Shown here piece by piece: positions 1-7,133 of a stretch of DNA of 7,133 nucleotides. Both the position numbers and the translations under genes were made by a program. The DNA is taken from assembly GCA_020201415.1 (NCBI GenBank), contig JAIVGW010000015.1, positions 1 through 7,133 of the forward strand, in the 5' to 3' direction. This stretch comes from Lentisphaerota bacterium (GTDB lineage: Bacteria; Verrucomicrobiota; Kiritimatiellia; JAAZAB01). The notes beneath the pieces were generated by a model that saw nothing but the letters and a program-made list of their open reading frames with translations, was not told the origin of the DNA and made no database searches. The stretch's first letter is position 1; each line of letters begins with the position of its first letter.

Positions 1-1
1 G

Positions 2-523
2 GAATCGTCCGGCGCCGAAATCGATGATTTACATGCCCGGGTTTTGCGGGTGTTTGAGGAAATGGCGGCAAAGGCCGGCGGAACGGGCGTGGCCTTTACG
101 CCGGATGAAGAACGCCTGGCCAGGACGCGGCGCGACATCCTGAATTGGCAGCGTGAAATCGATCGAATCTTCGAACAGGCCTTCCATCAAGGCGCCTGGC
201 GCCATTTGCGGCAGCCAAGCGGACTGGAATGGGGGCGGGCAGCCGTATCGCCGGGTATGCGGGTTACGGAGGAACAGGACTCGTATCATATCGCGGTGAT
301 GCTGCCGGACCTGGAGGATTTAGAGGTTGAAATGCGGGTGCAGGATGGTGTGTTGTCGATTACCGCCAGCGGTTCGCAGGAACGCTATCTGACACGGCTG
401 CGTCTGCCGGGCGCCGTGGATGCCGAGGATATTCAGGCCCATTGCGGGCAGGACAACATTCTGCGGGTGCGTGTGCCCAAGGCGCCGGCTGCCGGTGTGG
501 CCGTCTGGCACAATGCCATTTAA
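2..523 (+). CDS. Hsp20/alpha-crystallin-family small heat shock protein, 5'-truncated
   Basis: The reading frame is open to the left edge, so the true start lies upstream; a TTG at 44 is only the first alternative start codon in view, with no convincing ribosome site. About 173 codons are visible. The N-terminal part is charged and probably helical (LNWQREIDRIFEQAF around codons 46-60). The C-terminal half looks like an alpha-crystallin domain: it opens with SPGMRVTEEQDSYHIAV, continues through LPDLEDLEVEMRVQDGVLSI, and ends in the typical final strand (DNILRVRVPKAP). Family members are ATP-independent holdases that bind unfolding proteins in the cytoplasm. The C-terminal extension is very short (AAGVAVWHNAI) and has only a loose match to the IxI oligomerisation motif. 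It is separated from the next gene by 83 AT-rich bases, so it probably ends a different transcription unit. The family call is fairly sure; the substrate and regulation are unknown. Confidence 0.8.
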   Translation, partial: ESSGAEIDDLHARVLRVFEEMAAKAGGTGVAFTPDEERLARTRRDILNWQREIDRIFEQAFHQGAWRHLRQPSGLEWGRAAVSPGMRVTEEQDSYHIAVMLPDLEDLEVEMRVQDGVLSITASGSQERYLTRLRLPGAVDAEDIQAHCGQDNILRVRVPKAPAAGVAVWHNAI

Positions 524-606
524 GGAGAGGCAATTTTAAAACTTACGTTTAGAAAGAATTCAGAACTCAAGGATTATTGAAGTAGGCCATCATTACAGGA
601 GGTACC
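524..606 (+). promoter_or_regulatory. AT-rich intergenic gap, probable promoter region of the six-gene operon
   Basis: This is the longest gap in the window and is clearly richer in A and T than the flanking genes. The best sigma70-like match I can find is TTTAGA (548-553), then 18 bases, then GATTAT (572-577). Each hexamer matches the consensus at 4 of 6 positions, so the match is weak and could be chance. No terminator hairpin followed by a T-run is visible after the upstream gene. The gap ends in a strong ribosome site, AGGAGGT (597-603), placed correctly for the ATG at 607. The promoter role rests mainly on position and composition, and the exact hexamers are uncertain. Confidence 0.35.
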
Positions 607-1536
<930 letters not shown>

Positions 1537-1568
1537 ATTTCTGCTGAATTTTAAAGGAGGAATCGCAC

Positions 1569-2306
1569 ATGCAGTTTATCAAAAACACCAGGGCGATTGC
1601 CCGGCGCGAATTGGTATCGTATTTTGAATCGCCGGTAGCCTATGTTTTCACGATCGTGTTTCTGGTTCTGGTAAGTTTTATTACCTTTTTCGTTTCGAAT
1701 TTCTACGAGGCCGGCCAGGCCGATCTGCGGCCTTTCTTTTTCTGGCATCCCTGGATGTTCCTGATGCTGGTGCCGGCGGCGGCCATGCGGTTGTGGTCGG
1801 AAGAGCGCCGGTCCGGCACGCTGGAAACGCTGCTGACACTGCCGCTCACCGTGCCGCAGGCCATGCTGGGCAAGTTCCTGGCCGCCTGGTTGTTCCTGGG
1901 GATCGTGATCCTGCTGACGTTTCCCATCGTGTTGACCACCATGTACCTGGGGCAGCCGGATATGGGCGTGGTCGTCAGCGGCTATCTTGGCAGTCTGCTG
2001 TTGGCCGGCGCCTATCTGGCAGTGGGTATGTTTACCTCCGCCATTACCCGTAACCAGGTGATCAGTTTCGTGCTGGCGCTGGTGGTGTGTCTGTTTTTGC
2101 TTTTGGCGGGCTGGCCGCCGGTGACCAACATGCTGGTGCGCTGGGCGCCGGATTGGGCGGTGCGCGCGGTGGCGGCGTTCGGGTTCATGCCGCATTATGA
2201 AGCCTTCCAGAAGGGGGTGCTGGACGTGCGCAACCTGGCTTACTTCGCCAGTGTGATGGTATTCATGCTGTGCGCGGCCGGCCTGGCCCTGGAAAACCGC
2301 AAGTGA
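1569..2306 (+). CDS. ABC-2-type transporter permease, GldF-like
   Basis: A 245-residue integral membrane protein that should pair with the upstream ATPase. Six hydrophobic segments can be seen, roughly at residues 24-44, 56-74, 100-124, 134-157, 164-184 and 222-242, the usual number for ABC-2 permeases. The N-terminal amphipathic stretch (NTRAIARRELVSYFESPVAY) and the cytoplasmic loop LWSEERRSGTLETLLTLP (75-92) are hallmarks of the GldF/NosY-like permease group. The loop precedes TM3 and is expected to contact the ATPase. The start is supported by AAAGGAGGA (1553-1561) eight bases before the ATG. The gap from the ATPase gene is 32 bases and to the GldG-like gene 29 bases. Only one permease gene is present, so the transporter would work as a homodimer or with the GldG-like protein as partner. 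The family call is secure; the cargo is unknown. Confidence 0.9.
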   Translation: MQFIKNTRAIARRELVSYFESPVAYVFTIVFLVLVSFITFFVSNFYEAGQADLRPFFFWHPWMFLMLVPAAAMRLWSEERRSGTLETLLTLPLTVPQAMLGKFLAAWLFLGIVILLTFPIVLTTMYLGQPDMGVVVSGYLGSLLLAGAYLAVGMFTSAITRNQVISFVLALVVCLFLLLAGWPPVTNMLVRWAPDWAVRAVAAFGFMPHYEAFQKGVLDVRNLAYFASVMVFMLCAAGLALENRK

Positions 2307-2324
2307 GCTTTTATAACGTTAAAT

Positions 2325-2330
2325 GAGGTG
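2325..2330 (+). promoter_or_regulatory. Ribosome binding site deciding the GldG-like start
   Basis: GAGGTG lies five bases before the ATG at 2336 and two before an in-frame TTG at 2333. The spacing favours the ATG and removes one residue from the longest possible reading. Confidence 0.65.
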
Positions 2331-2335
2331 TATTG

Positions 2336-4246
2336 ATGAGCAAGCATGATGGTTTGTGGCGTTTCTGGAAAGTGGGTGGCGGTGTGCTGGGATTGTTGAT
2401 CCTGCTGGCCATCCTGGTGGCCGGCAACCTGCTGGTGGGGGCCGTGCGCCTGCGGCATGACTTGACCGAAGACAAGCTCTATACCCTGTCGGACAATTCC
2501 CGGCGCGTGCTGGAACAACTGGAATTGCCGGTTACTTTGAAGTTTTTCTTCACCTCAACGGCTCCGGAAGTGCCCGTGCCGCTGAAATATTTTGCCCAGC
2601 AGGTTGAGGATTTGTTGCGTGAATACCAGTTGGCCGGCGGCGGGCGGGTGCTGTTGGAGATTTACAATCCCGAGCCGGACACTGAAATTGAGGAATGGGC
2701 CGAGCGCTACGGATTGCAGGGTCAACAATTGGATATGCTGGGTGCCTCGTTCTACCTGGGCCTGGTGGCGGCGCAGGGTGAACATTATGCCAGTATGCCT
2801 TTCATCGATCCTCGTGAGGAAACGCTGTTGGAATACAATATCACGCGCATGATCTCACGGGTCAGCCATCCGCAAAAGCCCATGGTGGGCGTGCTGAGCA
2901 GCCTGCCGGTGATGGGCGCCCAGGCGCTGCCGTATCAGATGGGGCCGCAAAACACTGGTCAGCGTCAATGGGCGGCTTTCCGCCACCTGGCGGAGGATTA
3001 CGAGGTGCGCATTCTGCCGGAAATGACTGATGAAATCGGTGAAGATATCGATGTGCTGGTGCTGGTGCATCCCAAGGAGTTGTCCGAGCAGACCCAATAT
3101 GCCATCGATCAATTCGTGCTGCGCGGCGGCCGCCTGCTGGCGTTGCTGGATCCGATGTGCATTGCCGATGCCATGAATGATGAGCAGTCGCGCATGACAG
3201 GCATGCCGCCGCAGGTCTCTTCGGATCTCGGTTTGCTGGCGGAAGCCTGGGGTGTGGCGTGGGACCCCCAACAGGTGGTGGCCGATTTCACTGCCAGCAC
3301 CCAGGTGCGCCAGGGGGACGGCGGGCTGGATGACAGCCCGGTGTTTCTGAGCCTGCGCCAATCCAACTTTGCGCGGGAAGATGTGCTGATGGCGCGTCTG
3401 CATGGCATCGTTATGCCGTTGGCCGGCGCCTTCCGTACCCAGCCCGTGGACGGGGTCAAGGCCACCCCCCTGATTTATTCGTCCGCCCAGGCCCAGGCCG
3501 TGCCGGCCATGCTGGCGCAGATGGGCAGCGCGGCGTTGCGGCGGAGCTTCCAACCGGAAGGCGCGGAGTTGCCGCTGGCGCTGCGTCTGCATGGCGAGTT
3601 CACCACCGCCTTCCCGGATGGGCCGCCGGACGCGGACGCGGAATCCGCAACGGATGTTCAAGGTCTGCAACGCAGCGCCATGCCTACCACGATTGTCCTG
3701 GTGGGCGATGTGGATATGCTCCACGACCAATTCGCGGTCCAGGAGTTGAATCTGTTCGGATCCAGTGTTTTCCAGCCAATCAATGACAATCTGAGCTTCT
3801 TCGTCAATGCCGTGGAACAGCTTTCCGGCGCCGTGGAACTGGCGGAAATCCGCACCCGCGGCCGGATCGAGCGGCCCTTCACCCGGGTGCTGGCCCTGCA
3901 GCAGGCGGCACAGGAGCGCTGGATGATGCAGGAGCGCGCCCTGCAGCAGCGCCTGGAGGAAACCCGCCAACGCCTGGGCGAACTGCAAGCCGGGCGTGAT
4001 CAGAGCCAGGGCCTCATCCTTTCGCCGGAGCAGGAGCGTGAAATTGACCAGTTCCGGGATGAACAGGCGCGGACCCGGCAGGAACTGCGCAAAGTGCGCC
4101 GCAATTTGCGTGAGGGAATCGAGCGGCTGGGGTTCAAGGTTAAACTGATTAATATCCTGTTGATGCCGGTTCTGGTCGGGCTGGCCGGGATTGTCTTTGC
4201 CTGGCGGCGCCAGGTGCGTGCCGCGCGCGCCGCGGCGGATGCTTGA
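2336..4246 (+). CDS. GldG-family ABC transporter auxiliary protein (membrane-anchored)
   Basis: A protein of 636 residues with one transmembrane helix at each end (about 15-37 and 604-623) and a large domain between, probably outside the cytoplasm. Just after the first helix comes DLTEDKLYTLSDNSRRVLEQL, broken here as DLTEDKLYTL plus SDNSRRVLEQL, the most recognisable signature of the GldG/ABC_transp_aux family. Other family marks are REETLLEYNITRMI (about 170-183) and VLVLVHPKELSEQTQYAI (about 240-257) followed by LRGGRLLALLDP, which belong to the GIFT-type domain shared with IFT52. Residues about 427-443 are a Pro/Asp/Ala-rich linker. Residues about 520-600 are charged, Gln/Arg/Glu-rich and likely coiled coil, ending KVRRNLREGIERLGFK before the last helix. 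A TTG at 2333 is also in frame, but GAGGTG (2325-2330) sits five bases before the ATG at 2336 and only two before the TTG, so ATG is chosen. It is presumed to form a complex with the ABC permease; its biochemical role is not established. Confidence 0.9.
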   Translation: MSKHDGLWRFWKVGGGVLGLLILLAILVAGNLLVGAVRLRHDLTEDKLYTLSDNSRRVLEQLELPVTLKFFFTSTAPEVPVPLKYFAQQVEDLLREYQLAGGGRVLLEIYNPEPDTEIEEWAERYGLQGQQLDMLGASFYLGLVAAQGEHYASMPFIDPREETLLEYNITRMISRVSHPQKPMVGVLSSLPVMGAQALPYQMGPQNTGQRQWAAFRHLAEDYEVRILPEMTDEIGEDIDVLVLVHPKELSEQTQYAIDQFVLRGGRLLALLDPMCIADAMNDEQSRMTGMPPQVSSDLGLLAEAWGVAWDPQQVVADFTASTQVRQGDGGLDDSPVFLSLRQSNFAREDVLMARLHGIVMPLAGAFRTQPVDGVKATPLIYSSAQAQAVPAMLAQMGSAALRRSFQPEGAELPLALRLHGEFTTAFPDGPPDADAESATDVQGLQRSAMPTTIVLVGDVDMLHDQFAVQELNLFGSSVFQPINDNLSFFVNAVEQLSGAVELAEIRTRGRIERPFTRVLALQQAAQERWMMQERALQQRLEETRQRLGELQAGRDQSQGLILSPEQEREIDQFRDEQARTRQELRKVRRNLREGIERLGFKVKLINILLMPVLVGLAGIVFAWRRQVRAARAAADA

Positions 4247-4276
4247 ACTGGATTGCATGAATCAACAATGATGCTC

Positions 4277-4283
4277 AAGGAGG
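4277..4283 (+). promoter_or_regulatory. Ribosome binding site of the DUF4340 gene
   Basis: AAGGAGG is a near-perfect Shine-Dalgarno sequence. It directly abuts an in-frame ATG at 4284, which is too close for use, and lies twelve bases before the ATG at 4296. The second ATG is therefore the likelier start, although its spacing is at the long end. Confidence 0.65.
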
Positions 4284-4295
4284 ATGACTACTGAT

Positions 4296-5450
4296 ATGAA
4301 GACGCGCAATCTGCTATTCCTGCTGCTGGCGATGATATTAACGGGGACCTGTGCCTACCGGGGCGTGCTTAAGACCCGCCGGGGTAACATGCCCGAACAG
4401 GTCGGCCGGGCCCTGTTTGACGACCTGCCGGTCAACGAGGTGGCGGCAATTGTGATCGAAACGCCGCATACCAATCTGGTGGTGCGCCGTGCCGGCGAGA
4501 CCTGGGTGGTGGCCGGCCGGTACGATTATCCCGCAAAATTCGAGAAGGTCGCGTATACGATCAGGGGTCTGCGCGACCTCAAGGTCGGTCAGGTTGTGCC
4601 CGGCGGCGATCAGCGGCTGGGTGAGCTGCAATTGCTGGAGCCCGGCCCGGAAAATCCTGTTGATCAGCAGGCCTCCAGGCTGGAATTGCGGGACGGATCG
4701 GACCGCGCGCTGGCGAACGTGCTGATCGGACGTCATTTCATCGTGCGCCCGCAGGGCGACCGGCAGGCCATGATGGGCGGCGGCTATCCCGCGGGACATT
4801 ACCTGCGCCTGCCGGACGGCACGGTCATTATTGTGGGCCAGACTCTGGATCGCATGATCGAGACGGCAGAGGGCTGGCTGGATGAAACATTCGTCACGGC
4901 CGCGGCCGCCAGTCTGCGCGAGATCAGTGTGTCCGGCCCGGAGCGCGAGGAAATTGTCGTGTCCCGCGCCCCGGATTCCAATAAATTGATCCTGAAGGAT
5001 CTGACGCCGGAAGAGGGCTTGCCGGATGATGCCCGGCTGAGCAGCCTTTTCGGGGGCTTGAACTACCTGAGCTTCAGGGATGTTGCCGACCCAGCCCTGC
5101 CGCCCGCGACGACCGGTTTGGATGATCCGATTGTATTGAAGGCGCAGGTCGGGGACGGTCTTTGCTATATCATGAAAATCGGCGCCCAGGTGGATAACGG
5201 CGCCGATCGTTATGTGGCCGTGGATGTGGAATACAAAGATATGGCCGGGGATGAATCTGATGATTCGGAAGCTTCGGCGGATGAGCGCCGCAAGCAAGCG
5301 GCTGAATTGCATGCGCGGCTCAGTCCTTGGATTTATATCCTGGGATCGCATCGCCTTGAGCCGTTGCTGCGTACACGCGCGGAACTGATCAAGGATGCGC
5401 CACCGGCCGGCGCTGGTGACGATGAGACGATCGATGAAGATGAGGTATAA
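4296..5450 (+). CDS. DUF4340 domain-containing membrane-anchored protein
   Basis: A protein of 384 residues that begins MKTRNLLFLLLAMILTG, a short basic N-terminus followed by a hydrophobic helix that should act as a membrane anchor or signal peptide, leaving the rest outside the cytoplasm. The body has the DUF4340 pattern of repeated beta-rich units: a strand pair ending TWVVAGRYDYPAKFEKVAY, then IRGLRDLKVGQVV, then an LELRDGSDRALANVLIG strand pair, and a later GWLDETFV segment. Two acidic insertions are notable: DMAGDESDDSEASADERRK near residues 312-330 and the C-terminal tail DDETIDEDEV. The Cys after LTGT is not in a good lipobox. The ATG at 4296 is preferred over the ATG at 4284, which touches the ribosome site. 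DUF4340 genes commonly follow GldG-like genes, and the product is probably an accessory subunit of the same transporter. No catalytic motif is visible and the molecular function is unknown. Confidence 0.82.
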   Translation: MKTRNLLFLLLAMILTGTCAYRGVLKTRRGNMPEQVGRALFDDLPVNEVAAIVIETPHTNLVVRRAGETWVVAGRYDYPAKFEKVAYTIRGLRDLKVGQVVPGGDQRLGELQLLEPGPENPVDQQASRLELRDGSDRALANVLIGRHFIVRPQGDRQAMMGGGYPAGHYLRLPDGTVIIVGQTLDRMIETAEGWLDETFVTAAAASLREISVSGPEREEIVVSRAPDSNKLILKDLTPEEGLPDDARLSSLFGGLNYLSFRDVADPALPPATTGLDDPIVLKAQVGDGLCYIMKIGAQVDNGADRYVAVDVEYKDMAGDESDDSEASADERRKQAAELHARLSPWIYILGSHRLEPLLRTRAELIKDAPPAGAGDDETIDEDEV

Positions 5451-5473
5451 ACATGGAGGCGGGCTGTCCGCAT

Positions 5474-5480
5474 GGAGGAG
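5474..5480 (+). promoter_or_regulatory. Ribosome binding site supporting the inner MoxR start
   Basis: GGAGGAG ends two bases before the ATG at 5483; counted from the GGAGG core the gap is four bases. An earlier in-frame ATG at 5453 has its own weaker site, GAGGT (5442-5446), six bases upstream inside the end of the preceding gene. Both starts are possible. Confidence 0.55.
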
Positions 5481-5482
5481 TT

Positions 5483-6472
5483 ATGGAACATGATGCAATA
5501 ACCAGGGTAACTGATGGTATTCGAGAGCAGACGGCGCTGTTCGACCGCCTGCGGCAGGAAGTCATGAAGGTCATGGTCGGCCAGGAAAGACTGGTGGACC
5601 GTATGTTGATGGCCCTGATAAGCGATGGGCACATTCTGCTGGAAGGCGTGCCCGGACTGGCCAAGACCACGGCGGTCAAGACCATGTCGCAGGCCCTGGG
5701 CCTGCAATTTAAACGCATCAGTTTCACTCCCGACCTGTTGCCCGCCGACTTGATCGGCACGATGATTTACGATCCGCGCAGCGGCCAGTTTTCAGTGAAA
5801 AAAGGGCCGATCTTCACCAATCTGCTGCTGGCCGACGAAATCAACCGCGCACCGGCCAAGGTGCAGTCGGCGCTGCTGGAGGCCATGCAGGAGCGACAGG
5901 TGACGCTGGGCGCCACCACTTATCCCCTGCCGCAGCCCTTCCTGGTGATGGCCACTCAGAATCCCATCGAACAGGAAGGCACCTACCCGTTGCCGGAGGC
6001 CCAGATCGACCGGTTTATGCTCAAGTGCCGGGTGGGATATCCCGGTCGGGAAGATGAGCGGCGTATCATGCAGCGCTTTACCAAACGGCATACTCCGTTG
6101 GTGGAGCCGGTGCTGGATGCCGCCCAACTGGAGTCCATACATAATCTGCTCGACCAGGTGTATTGTGACGACAAGGTGGGTGACTACATTCTGGATCTGG
6201 TGGGCGCCACCCGCAAGCCTTCGGCCTTCAATCTGGCGCTTGACCATCAGGTGGAATACGGCGCTTCGCCCCGGGCCACGCTCTTCCTTAATCTGGCGGC
6301 GCGGGCCAATGCCATGCTGCAGGGGCGCGGCTATGCCACGCCGCAGGATGTCAAGGAAGTGGCGCACGACGTGTTGCGCCATCGGGTGATCCTGACCTAT
6401 GAAGCCGAGGCGGAGGAGGTTACCAGCGACGACCTGATCACGCTCCTCTTGAACGAATTGCCCGTGCCGTAA
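5483..6472 (+). CDS. MoxR-family AAA+ ATPase
   Basis: A cytoplasmic AAA+ ATPase of 329 residues, the usual length for MoxR proteins, which act as chaperone-like motors that mature or activate target complexes with vWA-domain partners. Motifs, numbered from the ATG at 5483: VMVGQE (30-35) at the domain entry, Walker A GVPGLAKTT (55-63), Walker B LLLADEINR (114-122), sensor 1 ATQNP (157-161), the arginine-finger region EAQIDRF (172-178) and sensor 2 GASPRA (260-265). Every key residue is intact, so it should be active. The lid domain ends in DDLITLLLNELPVP. The start at 5453 would add MEAGCPHGGV, which does not resemble typical MoxR N-termini; the inner ATG has a stronger ribosome site and is chosen with moderate confidence. 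It lies 32 bases after the DUF4340 gene (2 bases if the outer start is used) and 19 before the DUF58 gene, the classic MoxR partner. The client complex is not known; the upstream transporter is a reasonable candidate. Confidence 0.93.
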   Translation: MEHDAITRVTDGIREQTALFDRLRQEVMKVMVGQERLVDRMLMALISDGHILLEGVPGLAKTTAVKTMSQALGLQFKRISFTPDLLPADLIGTMIYDPRSGQFSVKKGPIFTNLLLADEINRAPAKVQSALLEAMQERQVTLGATTYPLPQPFLVMATQNPIEQEGTYPLPEAQIDRFMLKCRVGYPGREDERRIMQRFTKRHTPLVEPVLDAAQLESIHNLLDQVYCDDKVGDYILDLVGATRKPSAFNLALDHQVEYGASPRATLFLNLAARANAMLQGRGYATPQDVKEVAHDVLRHRVILTYEAEAEEVTSDDLITLLLNELPVP

Positions 6473-6491
6473 TCGGAAAGGGTGGTGGGAT

Positions 6492-7133
6492 ATGGCGGTT
6501 GAAGCCAGAGAACTGATGAAGCAGGTGGGGCGCATCCGGATCCATACCAAGCGCCTGGTGGATGAGTATGTCTCCGGCGCCTACCATTCCGTGTTCAAGG
6601 GCCGTGGCATGGAATTCGATGAGGTGCGCGAATATGTGCCGGGCGATGACGTGCGGGACATCGATTGGAATGTTACCGCGCGGATGGGCCATCCCTTCGT
6701 CAAACGGTTCTGCGAAGAGCGTGAACTGACCATCATATTCCTGGTGGATATTTCCGGATCGATGTGTTTCGGCTCGCGGCGCCGCTCCAAGGCCGAGGTG
6801 GCGGCGGAGCTGACCGGTCTGCTGGCGCTCTCGGCGATCAAGAACCAGGACAAGGTGGGGCTGGTACTGTTCAGCGACCGTATTGAGCGTTACGTGCCGC
6901 CCCGTAAAGGACGCACGGCGGCGATGCGCCTGGTGCGCGAGGTGCTCGCGGCCGAGGAAACCCGTCGCCCCACCGATCTGGCCGCGGCCCTGGAATTCCT
7001 GAGCCGGGTGCAGAAGCGGCGGGCCGTGGTGTTCCTGATTTCCGACTTTATGGCGGGTGATTACGAGCGGGCTTTGCGCGTGGCCGCCCGGCGGCATGAT
7101 CTGATCGGCTGCACGGTCGGCGATCCCCTGGAG
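6492..7133 (+). CDS. DUF58 / von Willebrand factor A-like domain protein, 3'-truncated
   Basis: The frame runs from the ATG at 6492 to the right edge with no stop, giving 214 residues; the family is usually near 290, so roughly 80 residues are missing. The DUF58 signature is clear: FKGRGMEFDEVREYVPGDD (35-53), RDIDWN (55-60) and FVKRFCEERE (69-78). It leads into a vWA-type fold with a metal-ion-dependent adhesion site: DISGSM (Asp86, Ser88, Ser90), Thr161 in RRPTDLAAAL, and Asp185 in FLISDF. All expected metal ligands are therefore present. There is no N-terminal membrane helix, so this is the short cytoplasmic type of DUF58 protein. The ribosome site is weak (GGTGGTGGGA just upstream), which suggests translation coupled to the moxR-like gene 19 bases before. 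DUF58 proteins are regular genomic partners of MoxR ATPases and probably act as the adaptor that binds the client. Exact function is unknown. Confidence 0.92.
   Translation, partial: MAVEARELMKQVGRIRIHTKRLVDEYVSGAYHSVFKGRGMEFDEVREYVPGDDVRDIDWNVTARMGHPFVKRFCEERELTIIFLVDISGSMCFGSRRRSKAEVAAELTGLLALSAIKNQDKVGLVLFSDRIERYVPPRKGRTAAMRLVREVLAAEETRRPTDLAAALEFLSRVQKRRAVVFLISDFMAGDYERALRVAARRHDLIGCTVGDPLE

Noticed and set aside
44..46. TTG at 44 as the genuine start of the Hsp20-like gene
   Set aside because: The frame is open to the left edge with protein-like composition, and there is no ribosome site before 44, so the gene is more simply truncated by the window.
538..550. Small inverted repeat AAAC-TTAC-GTTT after the Hsp20-like gene as a terminator
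   Set aside because: The stem is four A/T-rich pairs with no following T-run, too weak to act as a terminator.
1551..2195. Minus-strand frame of 214 codons, very rich in His, Gln and Arg, opposite the permease
   Set aside because: The odd composition is what the reverse complement of hydrophobic Leu/Val/Ala codons gives. It is in register with the permease codons, so it is not a real gene.
2855..4258. A 467-codon minus-strand open frame opposite the GldG-like gene
   Set aside because: Its codon boundaries line up exactly with the sense codons, so it can stop only where the sense gene uses TTA, CTA or TCA, which are rare in this GC-rich gene. The product (rich in His, Gln and Arg) resembles no known protein, while the sense protein has clear family motifs.
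4296..4355. Possible lipoprotein signal peptide ending at the Cys in LTGTC of the DUF4340 protein
   Set aside because: The residues before Cys (T-G-T, with Leu at -4) do not fit the usual lipobox of Leu at -3 and a small residue at -1. A plain N-terminal membrane anchor explains the sequence better.
4338..5351. A 337-codon minus-strand open frame opposite the DUF4340 gene
   Set aside because: It has the same register as the sense codons and the same explanation by rare TTA, CTA and TCA codons. No ribosome site or recognisable domain is seen.
5792..6550. Minus-strand open frame of 252 codons opposite the MoxR gene
   Set aside because: It is in register with the sense codons, and the sense strand carries complete AAA+ motifs. 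It is a shadow.

Overview
The window is a GC-rich, gene-dense bacterial segment with every recognisable gene on the + strand. It holds the 3' part of a small heat-shock-type protein, followed by a tight run of six genes: a GldA/NatA-type ABC ATPase, an ABC-2-type permease, a GldG-family auxiliary protein, a DUF4340-type membrane-anchored protein, a MoxR-type AAA+ ATPase, and a DUF58/vWA protein cut by the right edge. The sequence carries no rRNA, tRNA or other strong taxonomic marker. Strong Shine-Dalgarno sites and the gldA-gldF-gldG-DUF4340 plus MoxR-DUF58 arrangement suggest a Gram-negative bacterium. The Planctomycetes-Verrucomicrobia-Lentisphaerae-Kiritimatiellota group would fit, but that is a low-confidence inference from gene content only.

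Layout: 2-523 is the alpha-crystallin-domain protein, open to the left edge. 524-606 is an 83-base, locally AT-rich gap and the only plausible promoter region in the window. 607-1536 (ATPase), 1569-2306 (permease), 2336-4246 (GldG-like), 4296-5450 (DUF4340), 5483-6472 (MoxR) and 6492-7133+ (DUF58) follow with gaps of about 19 to 49 bases. I see no terminator-like hairpin with a T-run between them, so they look like a single transcription unit that continues past the window.

How the genes may work together: the first two proteins form the core of an ABC transporter. The GldG-like and DUF4340 proteins are membrane-anchored with large domains probably outside the cytoplasm, and would be accessory subunits. 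MoxR ATPases paired with vWA-domain proteins are known as chaperone-like systems that mature or activate protein complexes. Placing such a pair directly behind the transporter genes suggests, as an inference, that it assembles or remodels the ABC/GldG/DUF4340 envelope complex. The transported substrate cannot be told from the sequence. Gliding is not implied, since no other gliding gene is present here.

No mobile element, CRISPR array, RNA gene or large repeat was seen. The long minus-strand reading frames are explained as shadows of the + strand genes.
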